NCBI GenBank assembly: GCA_964403885.1
Contig: CAYOHY010000064.1
Coordinates: 1 to 9,402, forward strand
Direction: 5' to 3'
From: CAYOHY01 sp964403885
Lineage (GTDB): Bacteria > Actinomycetota > Coriobacteriia > Anaerosomatales > PHET01
DNA length: 9,402 nucleotides
Made by a program: the position numbers and the translations under genes. The notes beneath the pieces are model-generated. The model was not told the DNA's origin and made no database searches. It was given only the letters and a program-made list of their open reading frames with translations. Below are positions 1-6,366 of this stretch, piece by piece. How positions within the stretch are numbered: position 1 is the first letter of the stretch; every line of letters starts with the position of its first letter.

Positions 1-260
1 TTGGTCTTGCCGCCCTTGAACCACTCGACACGCGGGGTCTCGAACTCGTAGTCCAAGACCTTGTCCCACTTCTGCTCCCAGTGGAGGTAGGTCTCGGCCA
101 TCTCGCCCCAGAAGCCCTCGGGGTCGTCGACCGAACGCTGGTACATGGCGTCATACTCGTCCATGGACTTGATCCACGCGCGCTCGGAAACCCACGCGGG
201 CGGGTTGATGACCTGGGATTCGCCGGCCAACGATTCGATGGATACGGACTCCTCAGTCAT
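1..260 (-). CDS. acsA: Acetyl-CoA synthetase (AMP-forming), N-terminal part, runs off left edge
   Basis: Only the first 86 codons are present; the gene continues beyond position 1. The family converts acetate, ATP and CoA to acetyl-CoA, AMP and pyrophosphate through an acetyl-adenylate in the cytoplasm. The visible part matches the N-terminal cap region of acetate-CoA ligases: a short variable tail, then residues 32-41 (SMDEYDAMYQ), DPEGFW at 46-51, and the W-x3-W-x5-Y spacing around 61-71, ending in VEWFKGGK near 78-85. The adenylation motifs lie outside the window. The ATG at 258-260 is preceded by AAGGAGG five bases upstream, which fixes the start. A propionyl-CoA or other short-chain acyl-CoA synthetase is possible because substrate-determining residues are not visible. 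There is a long non-coding stretch upstream. Confidence 0.88.
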   Translation of the reverse strand, partial: MTEESVSIESLAGESQVINPPAWVSERAWIKSMDEYDAMYQRSVDDPEGFWGEMAETYLHWEQKWDKVLDYEFETPRVEWFKGGKT

Positions 261-508
261 ACCGTCCTCCTTCACATCCAGTGGGACCGCGCGGCAGCAC
301 AAGCCGACAAGCGGACTCCCCTCCCGATACGTACAACGCAGTCCCCTGTCCGGGGACCGGTCTCCCAATACTACGGTCGCTACCCGAAGTTGACGGCATC
401 CGAAACGGGTGGGCGGTGCGTGAGGGTCGGTCAACGGCACGACGCCCGTGCCGCGGTCCGCGATGCCGCGTCGAACGTGAGGATGCTCGGTCGGGCCGCC
501 GTGAGTTC
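261..508 (-). other. Presumed long 5' leader of acsA, no gene seen
   Basis: No reading frame here has both a plausible ribosome binding site and a recognisable product. Read on the minus strand towards acsA, the stretch holds several short perfect inverted repeats: 435-441 with 447-453 (7 bp, 5-nt loop), 341-346 with 352-357 (6 bp, 5-nt loop), and a weaker ACCCG/CGGGT pair at 382-386 and 406-410. I compared it by eye with riboswitch cores I know (c-di-GMP, c-di-AMP, cobalamin, fluoride) and recognised none. If transcription begins near the AT-rich patch at 509-555, the leader would be about 250 nt. That is an inference. Confidence 0.35.
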
Positions 509-555
509 TTACACGAACATAAAGAAGTCTGTTTGTAACAAATGTTGCAGACACC
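509..555 (-). promoter_or_regulatory. AT-rich patch, candidate acsA promoter/operator
   Basis: This is the only clearly AT-rich stretch in the 530-bp gap. It contains an 11-base palindrome, TTTGT-A-ACAAA on the plus strand, at about 532-542. On the minus strand a TATGTT hexamer (4 of 6 matches to TATAAT) lies just downstream. A TTGTTA hexamer overlaps the palindrome, but the spacing of 14 bases is too short for a good sigma-70 promoter. The palindrome would suit a dimeric regulator. I do not recognise the site. Confidence 0.3.
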
Positions 556-737
556 GATTCAGTGGAGTATCTTCACGACATTGACAGGTTTCCCTTCCCT
601 CACAAAATGCCGCTTCCGGGGGATCCGGACGGCGCAACCGGCAAAGGGCGATAGGCGACCGGCATCGCCGATCATGCGGTCACCAGGCAGACCGTACGCC
701 CTACAGAGACTCAGGGGTATATGCAGGGAAGGATTGA
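556..737. other. Intergenic stretch, no gene recognised
   Basis: Between the candidate acsA promoter patch and the terminator at 738-767 I see no supported gene. Two small inverted repeats are visible: GGCGAT at 647-652 with ATCGCC at 664-669, and CGGTC at 677-681 with GACCG at 690-694. Such short pairs are expected by chance at this GC content. Open frames crossing it run through the terminator hairpin or antisense to the neighbouring gene and have low-complexity, Arg-rich composition. Confidence 0.4.
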
Positions 738-767
738 GGAAGCCCCGGCCCGAAGGCCGGGGCTTCC
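738..767 (-). terminator. Strong hairpin terminator after the xseA-to-RACo operon
   Basis: A perfect 13-bp stem (738-750 with 755-767) encloses a 4-base loop. Read on the minus strand the loop is C(TTCG)G, the exceptionally stable tetraloop. It lies 27 bases beyond the stop codon at 794-796. The T-tract after the stem on the minus strand is broken (TCAATCCTTCCC), so termination may be imperfect or factor-assisted. Confidence 0.75.
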
Positions 768-793
768 GCCTTTCCAGGGATGGTTCGACATCG

Positions 794-2350
794 TCACACG
801 TCGAACGGCTCAAGACTGACGGCGCGCATCAGACGCGACGAGAACGCCGGATCCAGAGCAAGGTCCACCAACGTCACATCGCGTGCGAGCGCGGATGCCA
901 CCGGCTCAAGCGACGGGTCGAGCGCAATGGCCAGCGCTCCCGAAAGCGACGTGTTTCCAGCGTGCGCCACGACCGCGGCCGCACTCGCGGGGACCACACC
1001 CAATGCAACAAGGTCGCTTGTGTCGAGCGCCCCTCCGAATGCCCCCGCTACCTGCACCGCCTCCAAGCTTGACCCGGAGAGGCCAGCGGCGACGAGAGCG
1101 CTCTCGATCGCAGCCCTCACCGCCCCCTTCGCCAACTGGAGCGCGCGTATGTCGAGTTGAGAGAGCGAGGTACACGAATCCCCGTCACCGAGTTCGATGG
1201 CGGCCACGCCGTCGGTATCACGGCACACGCGACTCGCGAGCCCACCCGACTGACCAAGGAGGCCGCTTGTGTCGACATCGCCGTCATCTCGAAGCGCCGC
1301 CAGACATGAGACGAGCCCGGCACCGCTGAACCATCGTGGCCCGATGCCATCGGCAGTGTGCAACTCCACGAGCCCGTCCTTGATAGACACCGCGAGCACC
1401 GCCCCCGGGGCGTACGGACCACCGCAGCTCACTCCCCACGCCTCGAAGGCAGGCCCGGCGGCGGCGGAGCAGACCCACAGACGGCCGCGATGCACCACCA
1501 CCACTTCGGCGTTCGTCCCAATGTCGACAAGCAGGGCAGCCTTCTGGTCAGCGAGCCCTGTGGCCACAAGCCCAGCCGTGATGTCACCCCCGACGAAGCC
1601 GCTCAATGGTGGCACCACGACGACCTGGGACTCCGGGGCGATCCGATCCCTCAGCCGGGCGTCACGAGGAAGGCTGTGAGCACCATGCGGGACAGAGAAC
1701 GGGTGCACGCTCAGTGGAGTCACGTCCACGCCACACAGCAGCGAAGCCATGACCGTGTTGCCGGCGATGACGAGACGCCGGATGCGGGCGGTCGATCCGG
1801 CACACGACTCATCGAGCGCCCGCGCGATCGAGCGCTGAGCCTCATCCGCGAGGCCCTCCAGCTCACCCGCCATAGCGGCCGACATCCTCGACAGAACATC
1901 CGCGCCAAAACGCTGCTGGGCGTTGGGCACCGTGGCGCGTCCAACTTCACGACCGGTGGCACGGTCGACCACCACCGCCGAGATCGAGGTGGTGCCAAGG
2001 TCCACACCCGCCACAAGCTCTGCTCCATCGGGGATGTCGATCGGCACACAGGGAGCCGCCGGCGCAGATGCGGCCAGGGGTCGCACCGTTACCGGCCCCG
2101 TGACGCGGGCGCGACACGCGAGGCGCACATCACCGGGCGCACGCCGAAGCCCTGAGCGCTCCATCTCGTCCGCCGGGGCCAGTTGGCCCGTGACGACGCG
2201 AACGCCACACGACCCGCAGATGCCTCGCCCCCCGCAGGGAGTGGCGATGGATACACCGCCAGCCTGCGCCGCCTCAGAGACGGTCACGCCGGGCTGGACC
2301 CAGACGGTCACGTCGGCAGGCACGAACGTGACCGCGACGGGTGAGGTCAT
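794..2350 (-). CDS. RACo-like [2Fe-2S] / ASKHA-domain ATPase (corrinoid protein reductive activator family)
   Basis: 518 residues. Residues 1-90 form a plant/adrenodoxin-type ferredoxin domain with cluster ligands C39, C45, C48 and C79 (C-x5-C-x2-C-x30-C; motif around PCGGRGICGSC). From about 112 an ASKHA nucleotide-binding domain follows: phosphate loop AGVDLGTTSISAVVVD at 114-129, second phosphate motif DIGTNAEVVV at 276-285, the family signature CSAAAGPAFEAWGVSCGG at 294-311, and AGAFGG and GNTSLSGA near 435 and 465. The family uses ATP to drive low-potential electron transfer that reduces inactive Co(II) corrinoid back to Co(I). Characterised RACo activates the corrinoid iron-sulfur protein of the Wood-Ljungdahl pathway. 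This protein is about 110 residues shorter than that enzyme, so the middle domain appears to be absent. It is the last gene of the operon, 7 bp after the HIT stop. No good Shine-Dalgarno is visible before its ATG, so translational coupling is likely. No corrinoid protein or methyltransferase is in view, so the partner is unknown. Confidence 0.85.
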   Translation of the reverse strand: MTSPVAVTFVPADVTVWVQPGVTVSEAAQAGGVSIATPCGGRGICGSCGVRVVTGQLAPADEMERSGLRRAPGDVRLACRARVTGPVTVRPLAASAPAAPCVPIDIPDGAELVAGVDLGTTSISAVVVDRATGREVGRATVPNAQQRFGADVLSRMSAAMAGELEGLADEAQRSIARALDESCAGSTARIRRLVIAGNTVMASLLCGVDVTPLSVHPFSVPHGAHSLPRDARLRDRIAPESQVVVVPPLSGFVGGDITAGLVATGLADQKAALLVDIGTNAEVVVVHRGRLWVCSAAAGPAFEAWGVSCGGPYAPGAVLAVSIKDGLVELHTADGIGPRWFSGAGLVSCLAALRDDGDVDTSGLLGQSGGLASRVCRDTDGVAAIELGDGDSCTSLSQLDIRALQLAKGAVRAAIESALVAAGLSGSSLEAVQVAGAFGGALDTSDLVALGVVPASAAAVVAHAGNTSLSGALAIALDPSLEPVASALARDVTLVDLALDPAFSSRLMRAVSLEPFDV

Positions 2351-2357
2351 GACTGCT

Positions 2358-2711
2358 CTACTCGTCCGCGAACAGCACCATGCCGTGCGCCATCGAGCGA
2401 CCCCCGATGACGTGCACGTGCAGGTGCTGCACGGTCTGGTTTGCCGCCGCCCCGTTGTTGACGATCACCCGGTAGCCGGAGTCCGCGACACCCTTGACTG
2501 CCGCTACGCGGGGTACCGCATCGAACAGCGCTCCAAGAACCGCGGCCTCAGCGCCGTCACCAAGGTTGGCCACATGGCGCTTGGGAATCACCAGCGTGTG
2601 CACGGGCGCCTGTGGAGAGAGGTCGTCAAAGGCAACCACGGACTCGTCCTCGTACACGAGTGTCGCGGGGATCTCGCCGGCGACGATCTTGCAAAAGATG
2701 CACTCGGGCAT
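2358..2711 (-). CDS. HIT family protein (HINT-like nucleotide hydrolase)
   Basis: 117 residues, the usual length for bacterial HINT-type proteins. The histidine triad is H96-L-H98-V-H100 followed by VIGGR, with the common QTV just before it. An N-terminal C4-x2-C7 pair, together with H46 in PKRHVANL, matches the zinc-binding version of the family. Relatives hydrolyse purine nucleoside phosphoramidates or aminoacyl-adenylates in the cytoplasm; the physiological substrate here cannot be read from sequence. The ATG is preceded by GGGGAG with a 6-base spacer that overlaps the end of xseB. It is 3 bp after xseB and 7 bp before the RACo-like gene, so it is surely co-transcribed with both. Confidence 0.93.
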   Translation of the reverse strand: MPECIFCKIVAGEIPATLVYEDESVVAFDDLSPQAPVHTLVIPKRHVANLGDGAEAAVLGALFDAVPRVAAVKGVADSGYRVIVNNGAAANQTVQHLHVHVIGGRSMAHGMVLFADE

Positions 2712-2714
2712 GGC

Positions 2715-2951
2715 CTACTCCCCTTCCGCGTCTGACTCAGCCTCGAGCTCGCCGATCAGCATGGTCACCTTCTGCTGAGCCTCACCGAGCTTGGCCTGAA
2801 GCGAGCGCAGCAGGCTCACGCCACGCTCATACCGATCGAGGCTGTCCTCGAGCTCGAGCTGTCCACCCTCGAGTTGCGAGACGATCGCTTCCAGCTCGCC
2901 CAGAGCGGCGCCGAAGGTCAGATCGCCGGCGGGAGTTGTCGTGTCGCTCAT
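2715..2951 (-). CDS. xseB: Exodeoxyribonuclease VII small subunit
   Basis: 78 residues, typical size. The core at 12-66 (LTFGAALGELEAIVSQLEGG, then LELEDSLDRYERGVSLLRSLQAKL) is the helical hairpin characteristic of XseB, followed by an acidic tail. Several XseB chains assemble around each XseA in the cytoplasm to form exonuclease VII, which degrades single-stranded DNA from both ends into oligonucleotides in mismatch and damage repair. The ATG at 2949-2951 directly abuts the xseA TAG at 2952-2954, with no bases between. The subunits are therefore almost certainly translationally coupled. Confidence 0.96.
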   Translation of the reverse strand: MSDTTTPAGDLTFGAALGELEAIVSQLEGGQLELEDSLDRYERGVSLLRSLQAKLGEAQQKVTMLIGELEAESDAEGE

Positions 2952-4220
2952 CTACTCGCCCTTCGTCGTATCGGTCACGGTGCAGCCGATGTGCCCGTCA
3001 GAGACTCGTACAATCATCCTGTCGCCCGGTGCGACCTGCCCCACGCTGCGGATCACGGTCCTCCCGTCCTCGGCGAAGCCGGCGGCGTAGCCGCGCGCCA
3101 GAATCGCCAACGGCGAGAGATCTTCGAGCCGCGCCGCCCCCAACCCCACACGCGCTGCGGCGCGCTCGGTGATGACAGTACCCACTGTGGCGAGGCGGGC
3201 ACGGGCATGGGAGACCCGCTGCGCATCGCGGGCCAGCCGTTGCGGCAACGCCGCCTCGAGCCGCACGCGAGCCATGTCCACGGTCTGGGCCACCGGACCC
3301 AGCAGCGCATGCGGGTCGCAGAACGCGGGCCGCCCGGCGATCCGCGCCACGCGATGCGACGCAGACTGAACGCGAGCCTGTAGGGCCCTGCCCAGTGCCC
3401 GACGCTCCCTCATGAGCGCGAGCCCCAACTCCTCGATAGACGGCGCTGCGGCCTCTGCGGCCGCGGTGGGTGTCGATGCCCGTAGATCGGCGACCATGTC
3501 GGCGATGCTCGTATCGGGCTCGTGCCCGACACCGGAGACGACGGGCACTCGGCACCGCGCGATCGCGCGCGCCACGACCTCGGTGTTGAACGGCATGAGG
3601 TCCTCATAGGACCCGCCTCCGCGAACCAGCAAGATCAGATCAGGCTCCGCCTGCTCGGCGACTCGGAGGCCCTCCGCGATCGCATCAGGCGCTCCCTCAC
3701 CCTCGACGGCCACACCTGCCACGAGCAACTCAGCGAGCGGGTAGCGTCGCCTGAGAGTGCGCAACACATCATGGATCGCCTTGCCTCTGGGCGACGTGAC
3801 GACGGCGATTCGCGTTGGATAGCGCGGAAGAGCCATCTTGCGCTCCGGCGCCATCAGGCCTTCGGCCTCCAGCTTGCGGGCCAACTCCGCGACCTGCATG
3901 CGCAGGCGTCCTTCACCGGCAAGGCTCAGACGGCGCACAGTGAACTGCATACGGCCCTTGGGAACGTAGGCGGAGAACTGTCCCGTCAGTTCGACCAGCA
4001 TCCCGCACCGAAGCGAGATCCCGCTCGCCTCGTAGGCGTCTCGCCACATGAGGCAGGGCATCGCGGAACCGCCATCACTCACCGTGAAGTACGCGGCCTT
4101 GTAGCCGGGCTTGTCGTTGAACTCGGAGACCTCGCCGACCACTCGCACCCTGACCGATTCAAGGGCCTGGCGTGCGAGGTTCATCGCCTGAGTGACCGAG
4201 AGCGCAGATTCCTGCGTCAC
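2952..4220 (-). CDS. xseA: Exodeoxyribonuclease VII large subunit
   Basis: 422 residues, within the normal range. Residues 1-100 form the OB-fold DNA-binding domain (VRVVGEVSEF near 26-34, YFTVSDG near 44-50). The catalytic domain follows with VVTSPRGKAIHDV at 140-152, the glycine-rich VRGGGSYEDLMPFN at 199-212, and SGVGHEPDTSIADMVADLRAS at 229-249, then PTAAAE. A long Arg/Ala-rich helical region (about 265-370) resembles the coiled-coil segment that binds XseB. The start is GTG at 4218-4220, with AGAGGG seven bases upstream. An overlapping ATG at 4220-4222 is out of frame and meets a stop at once. It is the first gene of the operon with xseB, HIT and the RACo-like gene, behind the promoter at 4249-4257. 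Confidence 0.96.
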   Translation of the reverse strand: MTQESALSVTQAMNLARQALESVRVRVVGEVSEFNDKPGYKAAYFTVSDGGSAMPCLMWRDAYEASGISLRCGMLVELTGQFSAYVPKGRMQFTVRRLSLAGEGRLRMQVAELARKLEAEGLMAPERKMALPRYPTRIAVVTSPRGKAIHDVLRTLRRRYPLAELLVAGVAVEGEGAPDAIAEGLRVAEQAEPDLILLVRGGGSYEDLMPFNTEVVARAIARCRVPVVSGVGHEPDTSIADMVADLRASTPTAAAEAAAPSIEELGLALMRERRALGRALQARVQSASHRVARIAGRPAFCDPHALLGPVAQTVDMARVRLEAALPQRLARDAQRVSHARARLATVGTVITERAAARVGLGAARLEDLSPLAILARGYAAGFAEDGRTVIRSVGQVAPGDRMIVRVSDGHIGCTVTDTTKGE

Positions 4221-4248
4221 ATCTCCACCCTCTTACTGGACTGCGCCG

Positions 4249-4257
4249 ATTCTATCA
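4249..4257 (-). promoter_or_regulatory. Extended -10 promoter for the xseA operon
   Basis: On the minus strand the sequence reads TGATAGAAT: a TAGAAT -10 hexamer (5 of 6 matches to TATAAT) with the TGn extension that compensates for a poor -35. No clear TTGACA-like hexamer is found at 16-18 bases. Predicted transcription starts about 20 nt before the xseA GTG and just downstream of the preceding gene's terminator, a sensible layout. Confidence 0.5.
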
Positions 4258-4277
4258 GCAGGCACCGACAGCAAACG

Positions 4278-4309
4278 CAACGAGCCGGCGCAAAGTGGCC
4301 GGCTCGTTG
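4278..4309 (-). terminator. Terminator of the rnd-yugP unit
   Basis: A perfect 12-bp inverted repeat (CAACGAGCCGGC at 4278-4289, GCCGGCTCGTTG at 4298-4309) with an 8-nt loop lies 21 bp beyond the stop of the zinc-peptidase gene. It is followed on the minus strand by CGTTTGCTG, a short broken T-run. It separates that unit from the xseA promoter. Confidence 0.75.
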
Positions 4310-4330
4310 TGAATGCACGTTCTCTCGGTC

Positions 4331-5008
4331 TCAGCTGCGCCGCGCCACGCCGATCCAATACAGCAGTTGCATGACCGAGATCAGGGCCGCGGCGACGTAC
4401 GTGAGCGCTGCGGCGGTGAGCACGTTGCGCGCGCCTGCGACCTGATTGTCGGGTAGCGAGCCCGTTCCGCCGAGCGATGCGAGCGCGCGATGTGATGCGT
4501 CGAACTCGACCGGCAGGGTCACCACCTGGAACAACACGGCCATGCCGAACAGAAGCACACCCAGCCACGCAAGGCCCGAAACGCCCGTGATTATCCCAAG
4601 AAAGACGAGCACCCATGCGCCCTGTGAACCGATATTGGCAGCGGGTACGAGCGCCATGCGCAGCTTGGCCGCAGCGAACCCACGTGCGTGCTGCACCGCA
4701 TGACCCGCCTCGTGGGAGGCGACTCCGGCGGCCGCGACGCTGATGCCGTTGTAGACGTCCGTCGACAGTCGCAACACGTTGGCGCGCGGGTCGTAGTGGT
4801 CGCTCAGCTGCCCGGAGACCATCTCGATACCAACGCCTTGAAGACCCTCGGCATCAAGCATCCGCCGCGCAACTTGCGCGCCGGTCAGACCCGTCGCAAG
4901 CGGCACCTGGCTCCAACGCCGATAGGCGCGGTTCACGTAACCTTGGGTCAAGAAGCCAAGCACGACAGCGACCACCATGATGAGCATATACATGGGATCG
5001 AAGTACAT
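4331..5008 (-). CDS. yugP: YugP-type membrane zinc metallopeptidase
   Basis: 225 residues. The family's features appear in order: start MYFDP with a membrane helix at about 6-22; TGLTGAQVARRMLDAEGL at 39-56; LSDHYDPRANVLRLS at 68-82; DVYNG at 84-88; zinc-binding H99-E100-A-G-H103 within VASHEAGHAVQHA; LVPAANIGS at 120-128; a membrane segment at 130-165; LPVEFDASHRAL at 165-176, whose E168 is a plausible further metal ligand; and a last helix at about 198-220. Members are predicted intramembrane or membrane-anchored zinc peptidases of poorly known substrate. The ATG has GGGAG six bases upstream; another ATG five bases earlier is out of frame. It lies 81 bp after rnd on the same strand with no convincing terminator between them, so it may share rnd's transcript. 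Confidence 0.92.
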   Translation of the reverse strand: MYFDPMYMLIMVVAVVLGFLTQGYVNRAYRRWSQVPLATGLTGAQVARRMLDAEGLQGVGIEMVSGQLSDHYDPRANVLRLSTDVYNGISVAAAGVASHEAGHAVQHARGFAAAKLRMALVPAANIGSQGAWVLVFLGIITGVSGLAWLGVLLFGMAVLFQVVTLPVEFDASHRALASLGGTGSLPDNQVAGARNVLTAAALTYVAAALISVMQLLYWIGVARRS

Positions 5009-5029
5009 CGCATTCTCCCTTTCCAGTGA

Positions 5030-5044
5030 CTAGCGGGATGCTAG
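5030..5044. repeat. Small perfect inverted repeat before yugP
   Basis: CTAGC-GGGAT-GCTAG: a 5-bp stem with 5-nt loop, 21 bases before the yugP ATG. A second small GC hairpin, CCCC-GTGT-GGGG, lies at 5051-5062. Neither is followed by a T-tract. They could be a weak operator, or an mRNA processing or attenuation structure between rnd and yugP, or chance. Confidence 0.25.
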
Positions 5045-5089
5045 ACGACGCCCCGTGTGGGGTACCGCAAGCTTAGAGCCACAAGCAGC

Positions 5090-6250
5090 TCAGAGGTCGT
5101 CACTGCGCGCAATCTTCACAACCTGGAGTTGCCCCTCGAACAGGCTCAGGGAGATGTGTCCCTCAAGAAGGTCCACGAGCTCGTTGCCCACCATCGCCTT
5201 GCGCCAGCCCTCAAGAAGCGCCGATCCCTCACGGTCGCCCCCTGCCAGCCGCTCGAGATCGTCGCGCGACGCCATGAGCGGCATCGCGACACCGTGCTCA
5301 CGCGCGCGGAGCCTGACGAGCGCGATCATGAGGTCGACCGCGCCATCGACGTCACCGGTGAGCCTCTTTCGCTTGGGCAGCGAGGGCAGCGCGTCATCCG
5401 GCACCGCCATGCCGCGAGTGACCGCCTCGATCAGTCCGGGCGCGGCCCCTTTGCCGATCTTGTCGGTCACGCCCCGGATGGCCATGAGCTCCTCGACGCT
5501 GCCGGGAGCGCGGCGTGCGACCTCGACCACGCTCTCGTCGCCGATCACCCATCGTTTGGGCACGTTGCGCCGCATCGCCTCGGTCTCTCGCCACGCTGCA
5601 ACCTCGCGCGCGACGGCCAGCTGCCGGCGATTGAGCGATGAGACCCGCTTGACCCTGCGCCACTGCTCCTCAGGGATGACCTCGTAGGTGCCGGGATCGG
5701 TCATGCGCCCAAAGTCGGCGTCGAGCCACTCGAGCCGACCGTCCTCGGTGAGGCGCTCGGTCAGCCGACGGTAGATCTCGGGAAGATAGCGCACGTCGTT
5801 GAGCGCATACTCCACCTGGGTATCGGTGAGAGGCCGTTTGGCCCAGTCGGTGTAGGAGTCGCCCTTGTCCAGCTTGACGTCGAGCATCTCTTGGACGAGC
5901 GCTCCGTATCCCACCTGCTGCGGGAAACCGGCAAGGGTGGCGGCGACCTGCGTGTCGAACACCGGTGAAGCGGCGACACCGAAGGCGCGGTAGAAGATCT
6001 CAAGGTCCTGTGACCCCGCATGGAGGATCTTGACCACCGATTGGTCGGTCAGGAGGTCGACGAGCGGCGAGAGGTCTTTGCATGCCAGCGGATCGACGAT
6101 CGCCGATATTTCGTCATTGCCAAGCTGGATCAGGCACAGCCTCGCGAAGTACGTCTTCTCGCGCATGAACTCGGTGTCGACGGCGACGAGCGATGATGTG
6201 CGCAACTGTGCGACAAGCTCACGCAGCTGCTCGGTGTCACGTACATACAC
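5090..6250 (-). CDS. rnd: Ribonuclease D
   Basis: 386 residues from the chosen start; E. coli RNase D is 375. The N-terminal DEDDy 3'-5' exonuclease domain is intact: D25 and E27 in AVDTEFMREKTYFARLCLIQ, D82 in HAGSQDLEIF, and Y148/D152 in EYALNDVRYLPEIY. An HRDC domain starts at about 208 (NRRQLAVAREVAAWRETEAMRR, then PKRWVIGDESVVEVARR and the SVEELMAIRG turn). A second, more diverged HRDC-like region fills the C terminus. The enzyme trims 3' ends of tRNA precursors and other small structured RNAs in the cytoplasm. The GTG at 6248-6250 is preferred because GAGGAG sits nine bases upstream and the product then starts MYVRDTEQL, like other RNase D proteins. A TTG at 6287-6289 would add 13 residues. 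The gene diverges from the lipid kinase gene. Confidence 0.93.
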   Translation of the reverse strand: MYVRDTEQLRELVAQLRTSSLVAVDTEFMREKTYFARLCLIQLGNDEISAIVDPLACKDLSPLVDLLTDQSVVKILHAGSQDLEIFYRAFGVAASPVFDTQVAATLAGFPQQVGYGALVQEMLDVKLDKGDSYTDWAKRPLTDTQVEYALNDVRYLPEIYRRLTERLTEDGRLEWLDADFGRMTDPGTYEVIPEEQWRRVKRVSSLNRRQLAVAREVAAWRETEAMRRNVPKRWVIGDESVVEVARRAPGSVEELMAIRGVTDKIGKGAAPGLIEAVTRGMAVPDDALPSLPKRKRLTGDVDGAVDLMIALVRLRAREHGVAMPLMASRDDLERLAGGDREGSALLEGWRKAMVGNELVDLLEGHISLSLFEGQLQVVKIARSDDL

Positions 6251-6259
6251 GAGTGAATA

Positions 6260-6265
6260 CTCCTC
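6260..6265 (-). promoter_or_regulatory. Ribosome binding site that decides the rnd start
   Basis: GAGGAG on the minus strand, nine bases before the GTG at 6248-6250. It lies inside the frame that would be coding if the upstream TTG were used, so it argues for the shorter protein. The upstream TTG has GGGGAG ten bases before it, so it cannot be excluded. Confidence 0.6.
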
Positions 6266-6366
6266 GAATCTCCCTCGGACCCGAAGCAAGCTCGGGTATC
6301 TCCCCTACTATGGAAGCGTAGTCTACTTTAGGCGTCCGTGGCGAGGCGTCATGAAGGGAACCTCAC

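Noticed and set aside
601..740. Possible riboswitch (c-di-GMP or fluoride type) suggested by repeated GGCGA and CCGG patches
   Set aside because: The conserved cores of those classes are not present on either strand, and no plus-strand gene follows for about 5.6 kb.
559..813. 84-codon minus-strand open frame in the large intergenic gap
   Set aside because: Its 5' part overlaps the end of the RACo-like gene and the frame reads through the perfect terminator hairpin. The protein has no recognisable feature.
1358..2155. Long open frame on the plus strand, opposite the RACo-like gene
   Set aside because: It lies wholly antisense to a gene with clear domain motifs, is rich in Arg, His and Pro as GC-rich shadow frames are, and matches no family I recognise.
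3522..4445. 307-codon open frame on the plus strand over xseA and the end of yugP
   Set aside because: It is antisense to two well-supported genes, crosses the terminator hairpin at 4278-4309, and has shadow-frame composition.
6318..6326. GTAG-T-CTAC palindrome between rnd and the lipid kinase as an operator
   Set aside because: Only a 4-bp arm with no extension and no second copy, well within chance expectation.
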